A stretch of DNA of 64,000 bases from Ciceribacter thiooxidans (GTDB lineage: Bacteria; Pseudomonadota; Alphaproteobacteria; Rhizobiales; Rhizobiaceae). A program made the translations under genes and the position numbers. Of this stretch, positions 1-9,563 are shown one piece after another; within the stretch, counting starts at the first letter, position 1; each line of letters opens with the position of its first letter. The stretch lies in the NCBI RefSeq assembly GCF_014126615.1, contig NZ_CP059896.1, positions 3,455,001-3,519,000 on the forward strand. The letters are read 5' to 3'. Below the pieces are notes generated by a model, which was not told where the DNA came from, did no database searches, and saw only the letters and a list, made by a program, of their open reading frames with translations.

Positions 1-1
1 C

Positions 2-1726
2 CTCGTTACACCTCTTTACGGAAACCTGACGCAGAAGGAACAGGATGAGGCGATACGGCCGGCCCCTCCGGGCACCCGCAAGGTCGTTCTTGCCACGTCG
101 ATCGCCGAAACCTCGATTACCATCGACGGCGTGCGGATCGTGATCGACAGCGGGTTGCAGCGGCTTCCCGTCTTCGAGGCCTCGACTGGAATCACCCGGC
201 TTGAGACTGTTCGCGTCTCGCGTGCCTCCGCAGACCAAAGGGCAGGACGCGCCGGCCGGACCGAGCCCGGCATCGCGATCCGTCTCTGGCACGCGGGACA
301 AACCGCCGCCCTTCCCGCCTTCACCCCGCCGGAGATTCTGGCAAGTGACCTCTCTGGCCTCGTTCTCGACATGATACACTGGGGCGTCCAGGACCCCGAC
401 ATGCTCTCCTTCCTCGACCCTCCTCCGGCTGCCGCTCTCCAGGAAGCACGCACGATGCTGACGCTGCTCGAAGCGATTGATCAGCAGGGACGACTAACGG
501 CGAAGGGGCGGGCGATGCGTGACCTCGGCCTGTCACCCCGTCTCGCAGCAATGGTGATTGCGGCGGCCACCAGCGGACACGGGCGCAAGGCGGCCATGCT
601 TGCGGTTCTCCTCACTGAACAGGGACTCGGCGGAGCGGGCATCGACCTCGACGAGCGTCTGCGCAGGTTTGCAGCTGATAACGGAACACGTGCCTCGGCG
701 GCACGAAAGCTCGCAACCCGGATCGCCGGGAATATCGGCTGCAAAGCAGATTCCGAAACTTTTGCGACGGCAGGGCAGCTGTTGCTCCACGCCTTTCCCG
801 ACCGTGTGGCGCTGCAGCGTGGCGGCCGTGGCCGCTTCGTCATGGCGAACGGACGCGGTGCCGAAATCTCCGGTATGGAAGAACTTGCCGGCGCGAAAAT
901 GCTGGTTATCGCCGATCTCACGGGACGGGCGGCACAAGGACGGGTTCTCGCCGCGGCAGAGGTCAGCCGTGCCGACGTCGAGGAACAACTCGCGGACACA
1001 ATCAGACGCAGCCAGGAATGCTTCTTCGACGCTGGGAGCGGTAAGGTTCGCGCTCGACGGGTCGTTCGACTTGGCGCGATCCTCCTGGAGGAATCACCCT
1101 TACCGAAGCCTTCGGGCGAAGCGGCGGCCGATGCCCTCGTCGCCGGCGTGAGGCAAAGCGGAATCAGTGCCCTTCCCTTCTCGAAGGAAGGCACGCAGTT
1201 GCGCCAAAGGATCGGCTTTCTCCATCGGACATTGGGGGAGCCGTGGCCGGATGTCGGCGACGACGCGCTGGCGGCGCGGCTTGATGAATGGTTTACGCCT
1301 TTCCAGCGTGACGTGCTCGGTCTCGATCAGATCGATCCAGGCGGCCTGACCGAGGGCCTGCGTATATTGGTCCCGCATGGCATGCAGCGTGACCTCGATC
1401 GACTGGCGCCGACCCACTTTCGCGCGCCCACCGGACAGAACCACCCGATTCATTACGGCGGTGACGAACCGAAGGTGTCGATGCGCGTCCAGGAGCTTTT
1501 CGGGCTTCGCCAGCACCCCACGATCGGTGGCAAGCTGCCGTTGCTGCTCGAATTGACCTCCCCCGCGCACAGACCGATCCAGACGACCCGCGACCTGCCG
1601 GGATTTTGGGCCGGCTCATGGAAGGACGTGCGCGCCGATATGCGCGGCCGATATCCAAAGCATCCTTGGCCCGAGAACCCCGAGGATGCGGAGGCAACGA
1701 CACGGGCAAAACCCCGTGGTACCTAA
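2..1726 (+). CDS. hrpB: ATP-dependent helicase HrpB, C-terminal part (5' end outside window)
   Basis: The reading frame is already open at base 2, so the start lies upstream of the window. The visible part begins in the helicase C-terminal domain. It shows the DEAH-family motif V (ATSIAETSITIDGV, bases ~95-136) and motif VI (QRAGRAGRTEPG, ~238-273). A helicase-associated region follows, then the HrpB-specific C-terminal domain with PTGQNHPIHY, VRVQELFG-like, SPAHRPIQTTRDLPGFW and RYPKHPWPENP blocks. HrpB is a DEAH-box (SF2) RNA helicase-like ATPase whose precise cellular role is poorly known. The gene ends with TAA at 1724-1726, 37 bases before the next gene. Family assignment is secure; the Walker A and DEAH motifs lie outside the window and cannot be checked. 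Confidence 0.93.
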   Translation, partial: LVTPLYGNLTQKEQDEAIRPAPPGTRKVVLATSIAETSITIDGVRIVIDSGLQRLPVFEASTGITRLETVRVSRASADQRAGRAGRTEPGIAIRLWHAGQTAALPAFTPPEILASDLSGLVLDMIHWGVQDPDMLSFLDPPPAAALQEARTMLTLLEAIDQQGRLTAKGRAMRDLGLSPRLAAMVIAAATSGHGRKAAMLAVLLTEQGLGGAGIDLDERLRRFAADNGTRASAARKLATRIAGNIGCKADSETFATAGQLLLHAFPDRVALQRGGRGRFVMANGRGAEISGMEELAGAKMLVIADLTGRAAQGRVLAAAEVSRADVEEQLADTIRRSQECFFDAGSGKVRARRVVRLGAILLEESPLPKPSGEAAADALVAGVRQSGISALPFSKEGTQLRQRIGFLHRTLGEPWPDVGDDALAARLDEWFTPFQRDVLGLDQIDPGGLTEGLRILVPHGMQRDLDRLAPTHFRAPTGQNHPIHYGGDEPKVSMRVQELFGLRQHPTIGGKLPLLLELTSPAHRPIQTTRDLPGFWAGSWKDVRADMRGRYPKHPWPENPEDAEATTRAKPRGT

Positions 1727-1763
1727 AGCACAAACGACACACGAGAAACCGAGGGCGAAGAAA

Positions 1764-3064
1764 ATGGTCGGGGCTGAGATCGAAACCCTAATGGCGCCGT
1801 CCAGCCGACGGCTGCGGCTGCAGACGCTCGTGCGGCTGCGGTGGGTCGCCGTGCTGGGGCAGACTGTTACCGTGCTCATTGTCGCTTTCTGGCTGCAGTT
1901 TCCGTTACCCGTCCTCGCTTGCGTACTGCTGATCGGTGCACTCGCAGTGGCCAATGCCTTACTGGCCGCCGCTTTCCCTTCGACCCACCGATTGGAGCCG
2001 CTCTCTGCCTTCGCGGTGCTCGGCCTCGACCTTCTGCAACTCGGTGCGCTTCTCTTCATCACCGGAGGTCTGGCAAACCCCTTCTCCCCCTTGATCTGTG
2101 TGCCTGTCATCATCTCATTCGCGTCACAGCCGCCAAGGCACTCTCTCGCGCTTTTGACACTCGCCATGGCGACCATCACCGCTCTCGCCTTTTCGCCCTT
2201 TCCGCTTCCCTGGTATCCGGAGGAGACACTGAAGATCCTGCCGGTGATGCAGGTCGGAACCTGGTTCGGCATCGCCTCAATGATGGGCTTTGCGGCCTTT
2301 TATGCCTATCGTGTTTCCCAGGAAGCTTCCTTGCTCGCAGACGCGCTTTCCGCGACGGAACTCGTGCTGCAGCGGGAAAAGCACCTTTCGCAGCTCGACG
2401 GCCTGGCCGCAGCGGCTGCCCATGAACTCGGCACGCCGTTGGCGACCATCAGCGTTGTCGCGCGGGAGATGGAAAAAGAGCTCGGCGAAGACGAACGATT
2501 CGGCGAGGACGTCCATCTCTTGCGAAGCCAGAGCGAACGCTGCCGCGATATCCTTCGGCGACTGACGACGCTGCCCTCCGCGAACGAAGCACACATGAGC
2601 CGCCTACCCCTGTCCTCCATGATCGAGGAGGTCCTGGCCCCCATCGCGAGTTCGGCATCAAGCTCGAACTCGTCGAAAAGGCTGACCGCGCAACAGAGCC
2701 GGTCGGCTTGCGCAATGCCGGCATCCTCTACGGCCTGGGCAACCTGGTCGAGAATGCTCTCGATTTCGCCAGGAGCAAAGTCACGGTGACGGTCGGTCAC
2801 GACAGCGACAAGGTGTCGATCGTGATCGAGGACGACGGTCAAGGCTTCTCGCAGGACATTCTGCAGCGGATCGGTGAGCCCTATGTCAGCAGCCGTGCGC
2901 GCGAAAATCGGGCCGGTGGCCTCGGCCTCGGCCTCTTCATCGCGAAGACGCTGCTCGAGCGCTCGGGGGCGAAATTGCACTTCGAAAATCGTAGCGACCA
3001 ATCGGGTGCCCGGATTTCGATCGTCTGGCCGCGGCGCCTGATGGACGCCGCAGCCACAAAATGA
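1764..3064 (+). pseudogene. actS: ActS/RegB-type redox sensor histidine kinase, frameshifted
   Basis: This is the membrane sensor kinase of the RegB/PrrB/ActS family, which phosphorylates ActR in response to redox state or acid. The N-terminal half has several hydrophobic segments (bases ~1840-2300). An H-box AAAHELGTPL follows, with phospho-acceptor His220 counted from the ATG at 1764; GAGGGCGAAG precedes this start. The frame breaks at a run of five C (2638-2642). The kinase ATPase domain continues in the -1 frame from PHREFG (about 2639) through NLVENALDFA, DDGQGF and GGLGLGLFIAK to TGA at 3062-3064. One extra C at the run restores a single ~434-residue kinase with the junction EEVLAPHREFG. 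As written, the product would lose the whole ATP-binding domain. A sequencing error is the likeliest cause, given the identical lesion in the gene at 4402. Alternatives are a true pseudogene or, less likely, recoding. actR follows directly. Confidence 0.88.
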
Positions 3065-3140
3065 CTTTACCGTCCATGCATAAGTGTCCATAACGCAAGG
3101 GCAAGTTTCGACCAGAATACCCCTGCAGGGATGTCAGCTC

Positions 3141-3731
3141 ATGACTGAGAATGCTCCATCCAACGCTCAGAGCCCCTCGGGCAATGCAACAAGCGAGGCG
3201 CTCGGACCCGATCCCAGCCTTCTGATCGTTGACGACGACGTGCCGTTTCTACGCCGTCTGGCGCGCGCCATGGAATCGCGAGGGTTCGCCGTTGACATCG
3301 CAGCGTCGGTTGCCGAGGGCATCGCGAAGTCGAAAGCTGCGCCGCCGAAATACGCAGTTGTCGACCTTCGCCTCGGAGACGGTAACGGTCTCGACGTTAT
3401 TCAGGCGATAAGGGAACGGCGCGACGACACCCGAATTGTGGTGCTCACCGGCTACGGCAACATCGCCACAGCCGTGACCGCGGTAAAACTCGGTGCGCTC
3501 GACTATCTGGCGAAACCTGCCGACGCGGACGACATATACCACTCTCTCACCCAGCGCCCTGGCGAGAAAGCCGAAGTGCCGGAAAATCCGATGTCTGCCG
3601 ATCGTGTCCGGTGGGAACATATTCAGCGGGTCTACGAGAACTGCGAACGCAATGTCTCGGAGACGGCACGGCGGCTGAACATGCATCGTCGAACCCTGCA
3701 ACGCATCCTCGCGAAGCGCGCACCGAAGTAG
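3141..3731 (+). CDS. actR: ActR/RegA-type redox response regulator
   Basis: A 196-residue response regulator of the RegA/PrrA/ActR family, cognate to the ActS-like kinase immediately upstream. The receiver domain has an acidic pocket (IVDDD) and phospho-acceptor Asp75 in VVDLRLG. It also has the conserved Thr (VLTGYGN) and Lys (YLAKPAD). A short linker leads to a Fis-type helix-turn-helix (NVSETARRLNMHRRTLQRIL) at the C-terminus, as in RegA. The start at 3141 (MTENAPSN) is preferred over an in-frame start at 3084 because it gives the usual length and has AGGGA upstream. In rhizobia ActR controls acid tolerance, redox-linked carbon fixation and nitrogen metabolism genes. The gene ends 8 bases before the stop of convergent mmcB. 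The receiver and DNA-binding parts are intact, so only the sensor is broken in this sequence. Confidence 0.93.
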   Translation: MTENAPSNAQSPSGNATSEALGPDPSLLIVDDDVPFLRRLARAMESRGFAVDIAASVAEGIAKSKAAPPKYAVVDLRLGDGNGLDVIQAIRERRDDTRIVVLTGYGNIATAVTAVKLGALDYLAKPADADDIYHSLTQRPGEKAEVPENPMSADRVRWEHIQRVYENCERNVSETARRLNMHRRTLQRILAKRAPK

Positions 3732-3738
3732 CGACCGA

Positions 3739-4227
3739 CTACGACTCGACGCTCTGCCTCGAGGCGGCCCACTCCGCCATCATCAGGCGCTGTGCGGCCG
3801 TCCTGGAGAAATTCAGCATCATTGACTTGCGGGTCGCCGGAGCCAGGCGGTGTTCGGGCGCATCGCGGACGATATGCGCACCATAGCCGTCGGAAAGCAG
3901 GAGTCCACAATCCTCCGGAAAGATGTCCAGCGGCACCTCGCCATGTGTGGCGAAGAACAGGCGATCGCAATGCGCTCTGTAATCCGGCCATTTCCGGTCG
4001 ACGCGGAAATCCTCGATCGAGGACTTGATTTCGATAATCCAGAGCTCCCCTTTTTCAGATAGGCTCACCAAATCTGCACGCCGGCCACTCGACAGCGAAA
4101 GTTCGGGCAATACGGCCTGGCGCATCTCGCTCAAAAGTACCTGTACTCCACGGCGGACGAGCAGTGCCCGCTCCGACTGGCGCCCGTCGATTAACGGGTT
4201 GTTAATGGCGATCGAAAGAATGGTCAT
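3739..4227 (-). CDS. mmcB: MmcB family DNA repair protein
   Basis: A 162-residue protein of the MmcB family, named from Caulobacter where the gene is induced by mitomycin-C damage and contributes to repair. The nuclease-like core shows SGRRADLVSLSE followed by WIIEIKSS, the D-(x)n-ExK arrangement of PD-(D/E)xK nucleases. SIEDFRVDRKWPDYRAHCDRLFFAT and GLLLSDGYGAHI follow. The start at 4227 (MTILSIAINN) is chosen because the family begins near this point; a longer start at 4281 would add residues with no family counterpart. The gene is convergent with actR (7 bases between stops) and divergent from the L,D-transpeptidase gene. Nuclease activity is inferred from the motif. Confidence 0.85.
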   Translation of the reverse strand: MTILSIAINNPLIDGRQSERALLVRRGVQVLLSEMRQAVLPELSLSSGRRADLVSLSEKGELWIIEIKSSIEDFRVDRKWPDYRAHCDRLFFATHGEVPLDIFPEDCGLLLSDGYGAHIVRDAPEHRLAPATRKSMMLNFSRTAAQRLMMAEWAASRQSVES

Positions 4228-4401
4228 TGATACCGCCCGTCGGGAACAAAGGCATGTTGCAAAAAAGCAATGCCGAGTCATTTTGCAGCGCCAAACAGAT
4301 TTGGCGCCGACGGCACTCTTGCCAAGACCAGCTTAATTCAAAATAAACCATATTCAAAGATGGTTGGGCTGACCATCATCCCCGCAAAAGACGAGTTCTC
4401 C

Positions 4402-5066
4402 ATGCGCCTCCGCAATGCTCTCACTGTGTTCGGTTTCGTGGCCACGATGGCCCTCACCGGCTGCTCCACGACGTCCGAATCCGGCAAGCCCGGAACCGAA
4501 ACGGCAACGGCAAAGATCTTCAGCGATTCCTATGGCAAAGTGACCGACGCGGGCTATGCCCTCCCGGCGATCCCGATCGAAAAGCTGAACAAGAAGTTCC
4601 ACCGGCAGATCGTTTCCTATCAGACGAAGGAAAAGGCGGGAACGATCGTCGTCGATACCCGCGAACGCTTTCTCTACTACGTGCTGCCGAACGGCAGGGC
4701 GATCCGCTACGGCATCGGCGTCGGTAAGCAGGGCTTTGCGTGGCAAGGCGAAGCCTATATCGCTTGGAAACAGGCCTGGCCTACCTGGCATCCCCCAAGG
4801 AAATGGCCGCACGCAAGCCGGAAGTCGCCAAGTATGTCGAGGATGGCATGGAGCCCGGCGTCCGTAATCCGCTCGGTGCACGCGCCCTCTACCTCTTCAA
4901 CGACAAAGGACAGGATACGTTGTTCCGTCTCCACGGCACCCCGGAATGGGCCTCGATCGGAACCGCCGCGTCTTCCGGCTGCATCCGCCTGATGAACCAG
5001 GACATCATGGATCTCTATGATCGCGTGCGTCCCGGCAAGGCTGCACGGGTCGTCGTTCTCCAGTAA
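4402..5066 (+). pseudogene. L,D-transpeptidase lipoprotein (ErfK/YbiS/YcfS/YnhG family), frameshifted
   Basis: L,D-transpeptidases make 3-3 peptidoglycan cross-links or attach proteins to the wall in the periplasm. The N-terminus is a lipoprotein signal with lipobox LTGC (Cys21). The YkuD domain runs from TIVVDTRERFLYYVLPNG through GIGVGKQGFAWQGEAYIA to WPTWHPP. The frame is lost there, in a five-C run at 4792-4796. The remainder continues in the -1 frame with KEMAARKPEV, NPLGARALYLF and the catalytic block HGTPEWASIG...SSGCIRL, ending at TAA 5064-5066. One added C restores an intact ~221-residue enzyme with the family junction WHPPKEMA. As written, the product lacks the catalytic Cys. The defect is the same type as in actS at 2638 and is probably a sequencing error. 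A bidirectional terminator follows. Confidence 0.88.
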
Positions 5067-5100
5067 GGTTCTGCGAAAGAACCGTTGCCATACAAATGCG

Positions 5101-5133
5101 AAAGCCGCCGGCATATGCCGGCGGCTTTATTTT
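5101..5133. terminator. Bidirectional intrinsic terminator between L,D-transpeptidase gene and glcB
   Basis: A perfect 28-base palindrome (5101-5128, arms AAAGCCGCCGGCAT and its complement) is followed by ATTTT on the plus strand. The A-run on its left gives a short U-run in the opposite direction. It sits between two convergent genes and can serve both. Confidence 0.8.
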
Positions 5134-5148
5134 GTTCGGCGTATCGAT

Positions 5149-7320
5149 TCAGGCGGTAAGTCTCGCCTTGAGTTCCCGCCGCCGCCGGTGCAGGACCGGC
5201 TCCGTATAGCCGTTCGGCTGTTCGCGCCCCTTGAGAACAAGATCGAGCGCGGCCTGGAAGGCGATCGACTCATCGAAGTGACCGGACATCGGCCGATAAG
5301 CCGGATCATCCGCGTTCTGGGCATCAACGACAGCCGCCATCCTTTTCATCGTCTCGACGATCTGCTCGCGGGTGGCGACTCCGTGGTGCAACCAGTTCGC
5401 CATGTGTTGTGCCGAAATGCGGAGGGTCGCGCGGTCTTCCATGAGACCGATGTTGTTGATGTCCGGCACCTTTGAGCAGCCGACCCCCTGGTCGATCCAG
5501 CGGACGACGTAACCCAAAATCCCCTGGGTGTTATTATCCAGTTCGCGCTGAATTTCTTCCGGCGTCCAATTCGGACGGACGGCAACGGGAACGGATAGAA
5601 TGTCGGAAAGTTTGGCGCGCGGCCGAGCTTTAAGCACGTCCTGCACATCGGCAACGTTGACGTGGTGATAGTGCGTCGCATGCAGCGTCGCTGCTGTCGG
5701 CGAGGGAACCCAGGCGGTATTGGCGCCGGCCTTCGGATGCGCAATCTTCTGCTCGAGCATCGCCGCCATCATGTCGGGCATGGCCCACATGCCCTTGCCG
5801 ATCTGTGCACGGCCGGAAAGGCCGCAGGCCAAACCTATATCAACGTTCCAGTTCTCGTAGGCAGATATCCACGTCGCCTGCTTCATGTCACCCTTGCGGA
5901 TCATCGGCCCGGCCTCCATCGAGGTGTGGATCTCGTCGCCGGTACGGTCGAGGAAACCCGTGTTGATGAAGACGACACGGTCCTTGGCAGCGCGGATGCA
6001 CTCCTTCAGGTTGACCGTCGTGCGACGTTCCTCGTCCATGATGCCCATTTTCATCGTGTTGGGCGACATGCCGAGCACTTCTTCCACGCGCCCGAATATC
6101 TCGCAGGCGAAGGCAACCTCATCGGGACCGTGCATCTTGGGCTTAACGACGTACATGGAGCCCTTGCGGGAATTCATCCGCCGACCGCCGGGGCCGACAT
6201 CGTGAAGCGCGATCAACCCGGTAATCAACGCATCCATGATGCCCTCCGGAATCTCGTCGCCATTTCGGTCCAGGATCGCCGGGTTCGTCATCAGATGACC
6301 GACATTGCGCACAAGCATGAGCGAGCGACCGGCGATAGAAACCGGGCTGCCGTCAGGTGACGTGAACTCGACATCCGGATTGAGCCTGCGTGTGAAGGTC
6401 CTGCTCCCCTTCGTAACTTCCTCGGTCAGATCCCCCTTCATCAGGCCAAGCCAATTGGAATAGACGACGACCTTGTCCTCCGCGTCGACCGCGGCGACCG
6501 AATCCTCGCAGTCCATGATCGTGGTGATTGCCGATTCGAGGCGTACGTCATTGATGCCGGCCGGATCGCTCTTGCCGATCATACCCGAGCGGTCGATGAC
6601 AATCTCGACATGAAGGCCGTTTCTGCGCAGGAAGATACTTTTTGGTGCCTCCGCCGCGCCGGTATATCCGACAAACTGCCTCGGCTCCTTCAGAGCGGTC
6701 TGGCGACCTTCGCTCAGGCCGACGGAAAGGATCCCGTCATTAAAGGCAAGGGACGTGACCTCCGACCACTTCCCTTCCAGGAGGGGCGCGGACGCGTCAA
6801 GTAGGTTGCGCGCCCATGCGATGACCTTCTCGCCGCGAACGGGATTGTAGCCTTTGCCTTTCTCAGCCCCACCGTCCTCTGGAATCGCATCGGTTCCGTA
6901 GAGCGCGTCATAGAGCGAACCCCAACGCGCGTTGGCGGCATTCAGGGCATAGCGGGCGTTCATGACCGGCACGACAAGCTGTGGGCCGGCGATCTCGGCG
7001 ATTTCCGGGTCGACATCGGCGGTCGTCACCGAGAAATCGTCTCCCTCCGGAAGAAGGTACCCGATATCGCGAAGAAATTGCTCATAGACGCCCATGTCGG
7101 TCGGCGCGCCGTTTTTCCGGTACCAAGCGTCCAACTTCTCCTGGAGCTCGTCGCGTCGTACGAGAAGCAGGCGGTTCTTTGGTCCGAGTTCATGCACGAG
7201 CGCCGAAAAGCCGGCAAAAAAGCGTTCCGGATCCACCGTGGTTCCGGGAAGGGCCTGCGTTACCAAAAAATCATACAGACTCTGATCGATGGACAATCCG
7301 TGGCTCTGGACGCGGCCCAT
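5149..7320 (-). CDS. glcB: Malate synthase G
   Basis: A 723-residue malate synthase G, exactly the usual length of this isoform. It condenses glyoxylate with acetyl-CoA to give malate in the glyoxylate cycle. Visible family blocks include the N-terminal clasp ([17 protein letters not shown]) and FIDRSG-like region [10 protein letters not shown]. The barrel block [16 protein letters not shown]...GIMDEERRT holds the Mg2+-binding acidic residues and [11 protein letters not shown]. The C-terminal block includes [25 protein letters not shown]. The start at 7320 is fixed by AAGGAG seven bases upstream. Transcription probably starts near the 24-base palindrome at 7383-7406. No isocitrate lyase gene is visible here; the glyoxylate shunt partner would be elsewhere. 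Confidence 0.97.
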   Translation of the reverse strand: MGRVQSHGLSIDQSLYDFLVTQALPGTTVDPERFFAGFSALVHELGPKNRLLLVRRDELQEKLDAWYRKNGAPTDMGVYEQFLRDIGYLLPEGDDFSVTTADVDPEIAEIAGPQLVVPVMNARYALNAANARWGSLYDALYGTDAIPEDGGAEKGKGYNPVRGEKVIAWARNLLDASAPLLEGKWSEVTSLAFNDGILSVGLSEGRQTALKEPRQFVGYTGAAEAPKSIFLRRNGLHVEIVIDRSGMIGKSDPAGINDVRLESAITTIMDCEDSVAAVDAEDKVVVYSNWLGLMKGDLTEEVTKGSRTFTRRLNPDVEFTSPDGSPVSIAGRSLMLVRNVGHLMTNPAILDRNGDEIPEGIMDALITGLIALHDVGPGGRRMNSRKGSMYVVKPKMHGPDEVAFACEIFGRVEEVLGMSPNTMKMGIMDEERRTTVNLKECIRAAKDRVVFINTGFLDRTGDEIHTSMEAGPMIRKGDMKQATWISAYENWNVDIGLACGLSGRAQIGKGMWAMPDMMAAMLEQKIAHPKAGANTAWVPSPTAATLHATHYHHVNVADVQDVLKARPRAKLSDILSVPVAVRPNWTPEEIQRELDNNTQGILGYVVRWIDQGVGCSKVPDINNIGLMEDRATLRISAQHMANWLHHGVATREQIVETMKRMAAVVDAQNADDPAYRPMSGHFDESIAFQAALDLVLKGREQPNGYTEPVLHRRRRELKARLTA

Positions 7321-7382
7321 TGCATTCTCCTTACTGCGTTTGCTGCTCAGGCATGGCGCACAGGATCGCGTATTCGCATCCC

Positions 7383-7406
7383 TTGTCAATTATGCATAAG
7401 TGACAA
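7383..7406. promoter_or_regulatory. 24-base near-perfect palindrome upstream of glcB (candidate operator)
   Basis: TTGTCA, one unmatched base, the self-complementary core TTATGCATAA, one unmatched base, then TGACAA: 22 of 24 positions are symmetric. It lies 63-86 bases upstream of the glcB ATG, where an operator or promoter would be expected. The outer arms also resemble -35 elements. The regulator is unknown. Confidence 0.6.
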
Positions 7407-7430
7407 ATATTCTTTCCGATAGAGAAACAG

Positions 7431-9428
7431 TCAGTCGACCGCGACGGGCGGCCGGCCGACTGCACGCGCAACGATACGGGCCTCAATCAGGCGTCGCCTA
7501 CCCTCGATTTCGGGCGCCTCGACGCTTTCTTCCATGACAACGAGCGTCGCACTGGCTCCGTTGGCGGCAACACGTTCGCGAACGACAGTGTCGGCCCGGC
7601 GCCTCGCCTCGGCGAACGCCTCCTCCTGTTCGGTCAGTCGTAGGCTGTCACCGCAACCGGACAATATGAAGAGACCTTCTTGCGGCGATGTCACGAGGAC
7701 TTCCGCCGACATCTGTACCTGCCCCACCACCGCGCCAATGGCATTTGCCACATCGGAATCCACAGGGATTGAGACGGCGGATGAGAGAATTTCAGCGATT
7801 TCCGGATAGTAGACCCGTGCCGAAGCACCGAGGCCCACAAGGGGACGGTCGAGCGCGAGACCGAAGCGGACGATACCGTCCTTGCCAGAGAGAGCGCGAT
7901 CGATCAGAATCGATCTCGCGGGATCAACCTCAGCCAGATCGTCCTCGGCAAGGCAGGTACCGAGGACGATTTCCGCCGACCGCCGATGCAACCTCGCGAC
8001 AACACGGCCAGCAAGCTCCTCCGTGGATTCCGCGATCGGACGTCCCGTGCCGTCCTTCGTCCGCAGTGCAAGTCTCAGGCCGAGCTCGGCCGCTTTCCGC
8101 TCCCATTGTTCCTGCCGCCCCAAGAAATGCATAGCATCCGAAGGCGTTATACCGCAGAGATGGACGAGCCCCCTCGCCACCAGCCGATCGAGAACGGCAC
8201 CCTGTGCAGTCGACGTCAGAAGTTGGTCGAGCGGAACCGGCTTGTCACCGACACGAGCAAACAGGTTGGCATCCTGTGGCTGAAGGCCGGCGGCCAGGCC
8301 TTCCGGAACGCCTGTGCGCACCACAAACCGGCCATCGTGACGGCCCGGGTGGACATTCCGAAGCTGCCGTTCAAGCGCATCGAGCACGATGTCACCGTGA
8401 AGTGCGGCGGCGAGGCTGAGCGGTACGAGGCGTCGCGGCCCGAGTTCGATCTTCGCGGTCAGGCCGCGCTCGTCGATCCGCACCTCGGAATCGCCGCCGA
8501 GACCGTAGGTACGCATCGCGACCGCTTCCACCATCGTACGGTGACCGCCAACGACGGCGCCATCCGCATCGAGGCGCGGCTTTCCCCCGTCGAGGATGGC
8601 GACATCAGTCGTCGTGCCGCCGATATCGGAGACGACGGCATCATCCAGGCCTGTGAGATAGCGCGCGCCGACCAGGCTCGCCGCCGGGCCCGAGAGGATC
8701 GTCTCGATTGGGCGCAGCCGGGCCTCCGCCGCAGAAATCAGTGCACCATCGCCGCGCACCACCATCATCGGTGCGGAAATTCCGCGCTGCTTCGTAAACG
8801 TTTCGCAGCTCCCGATCAGGCGATCGATCATGGCGACAAGGCGCGCGTTGAGCAGGGTCGTCAGCGCACGCCGCGGACCACCCAGTTTTGACGACAGTTC
8901 GTGGCTGCAGGTAACCGGCAGGTCGGTAACAGCGCGGATGCGGTCTCGGACACGGATTTCGTGGGCGGGATTGCGGACCGCGAAATAGCCGGCGATCGCG
9001 AACGAAGACACGGTCTGTCCAAGTTGCGTCAGTGCATCCTCGAGAGGACGCATGTCCAGCAGGTTTTCGTTGCCGTGGGTATCGTGTCCACCGGGGAGGA
9101 AGACCACGGGGTCGGTCCCCAGCGCCTCGAACAGACCGTCTCGCTTGAGGTCGGCGGGCTCGAAGCCGATCATGACCAGGCAGGTTCTACCGCCCTGCCC
9201 CTCGACCAGAGCGTTCGTCGCGAGCGTAGTTGACAGCGAGACGAGACCGATAGCACTAGCCGCAACACCGGAAGAGCGCAGGACTTCATCGACGGAAGCC
9301 GAAATCCCGATAGCAAGGTCGTGACGCGTCGTAAGCGCCTTCGCCTTGGCCAGAAGCCCATCCACTTCGGTGAAAAGGACCGCGTCGGTGTAGGTTCCAC
9401 CGGTGTCGATGCCGAGCAGTACTGACAT
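7431..9428 (-). CDS. Hydantoinase/oxoprolinase family protein (HyuA-like), orphan
   Basis: A 665-residue protein of the HyuA / 5-oxoprolinase alpha-type family, ATP-dependent enzymes that open hydantoin or 5-oxoproline rings. The N-terminal domain opens with the sugar-kinase-type phosphate loop LLGIDTGGTYTDAVLF and continues with STTLATNALVEGQGG. The hydantoinase A domain holds ILSGPAASLVGARYL and VSDIGGTTTDVAIL, a second nucleotide-binding loop. The ATG at 9428 is chosen over a TTG six bases upstream; GGAG lies about 12 bases before it. Members usually sit beside a HyuB-type subunit gene. None is present here, the neighbours being glcB and a DUF1402 gene, so the substrate and the need for a partner are unresolved. 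Confidence 0.88.
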   Translation of the reverse strand: MSVLLGIDTGGTYTDAVLFTEVDGLLAKAKALTTRHDLAIGISASVDEVLRSSGVAASAIGLVSLSTTLATNALVEGQGGRTCLVMIGFEPADLKRDGLFEALGTDPVVFLPGGHDTHGNENLLDMRPLEDALTQLGQTVSSFAIAGYFAVRNPAHEIRVRDRIRAVTDLPVTCSHELSSKLGGPRRALTTLLNARLVAMIDRLIGSCETFTKQRGISAPMMVVRGDGALISAAEARLRPIETILSGPAASLVGARYLTGLDDAVVSDIGGTTTDVAILDGGKPRLDADGAVVGGHRTMVEAVAMRTYGLGGDSEVRIDERGLTAKIELGPRRLVPLSLAAALHGDIVLDALERQLRNVHPGRHDGRFVVRTGVPEGLAAGLQPQDANLFARVGDKPVPLDQLLTSTAQGAVLDRLVARGLVHLCGITPSDAMHFLGRQEQWERKAAELGLRLALRTKDGTGRPIAESTEELAGRVVARLHRRSAEIVLGTCLAEDDLAEVDPARSILIDRALSGKDGIVRFGLALDRPLVGLGASARVYYPEIAEILSSAVSIPVDSDVANAIGAVVGQVQMSAEVLVTSPQEGLFILSGCGDSLRLTEQEEAFAEARRRADTVVRERVAANGASATLVVMEESVEAPEIEGRRRLIEARIVARAVGRPPVAVD

Positions 9429-9563
9429 GGTCAACGGCGCTCCAAATGCCTGTCAAAGAAAAAGGTGCCCGGATCCGTCGGTTCCGGCTGCAAAGTCGGC
9501 CTGACAAATGACAAGTTTTTACGGGAAAGCCAAGACGTCTGCAGACATCTGTGACCGTCCGGC

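Noticed and set aside
2638-4796. Programmed frameshifting in actS and the L,D-transpeptidase gene
   Set aside because: No slippery heptamer, downstream pseudoknot or family precedent is seen; two identical missing-C events fit base-calling error better. Kept as frameshifted genes.
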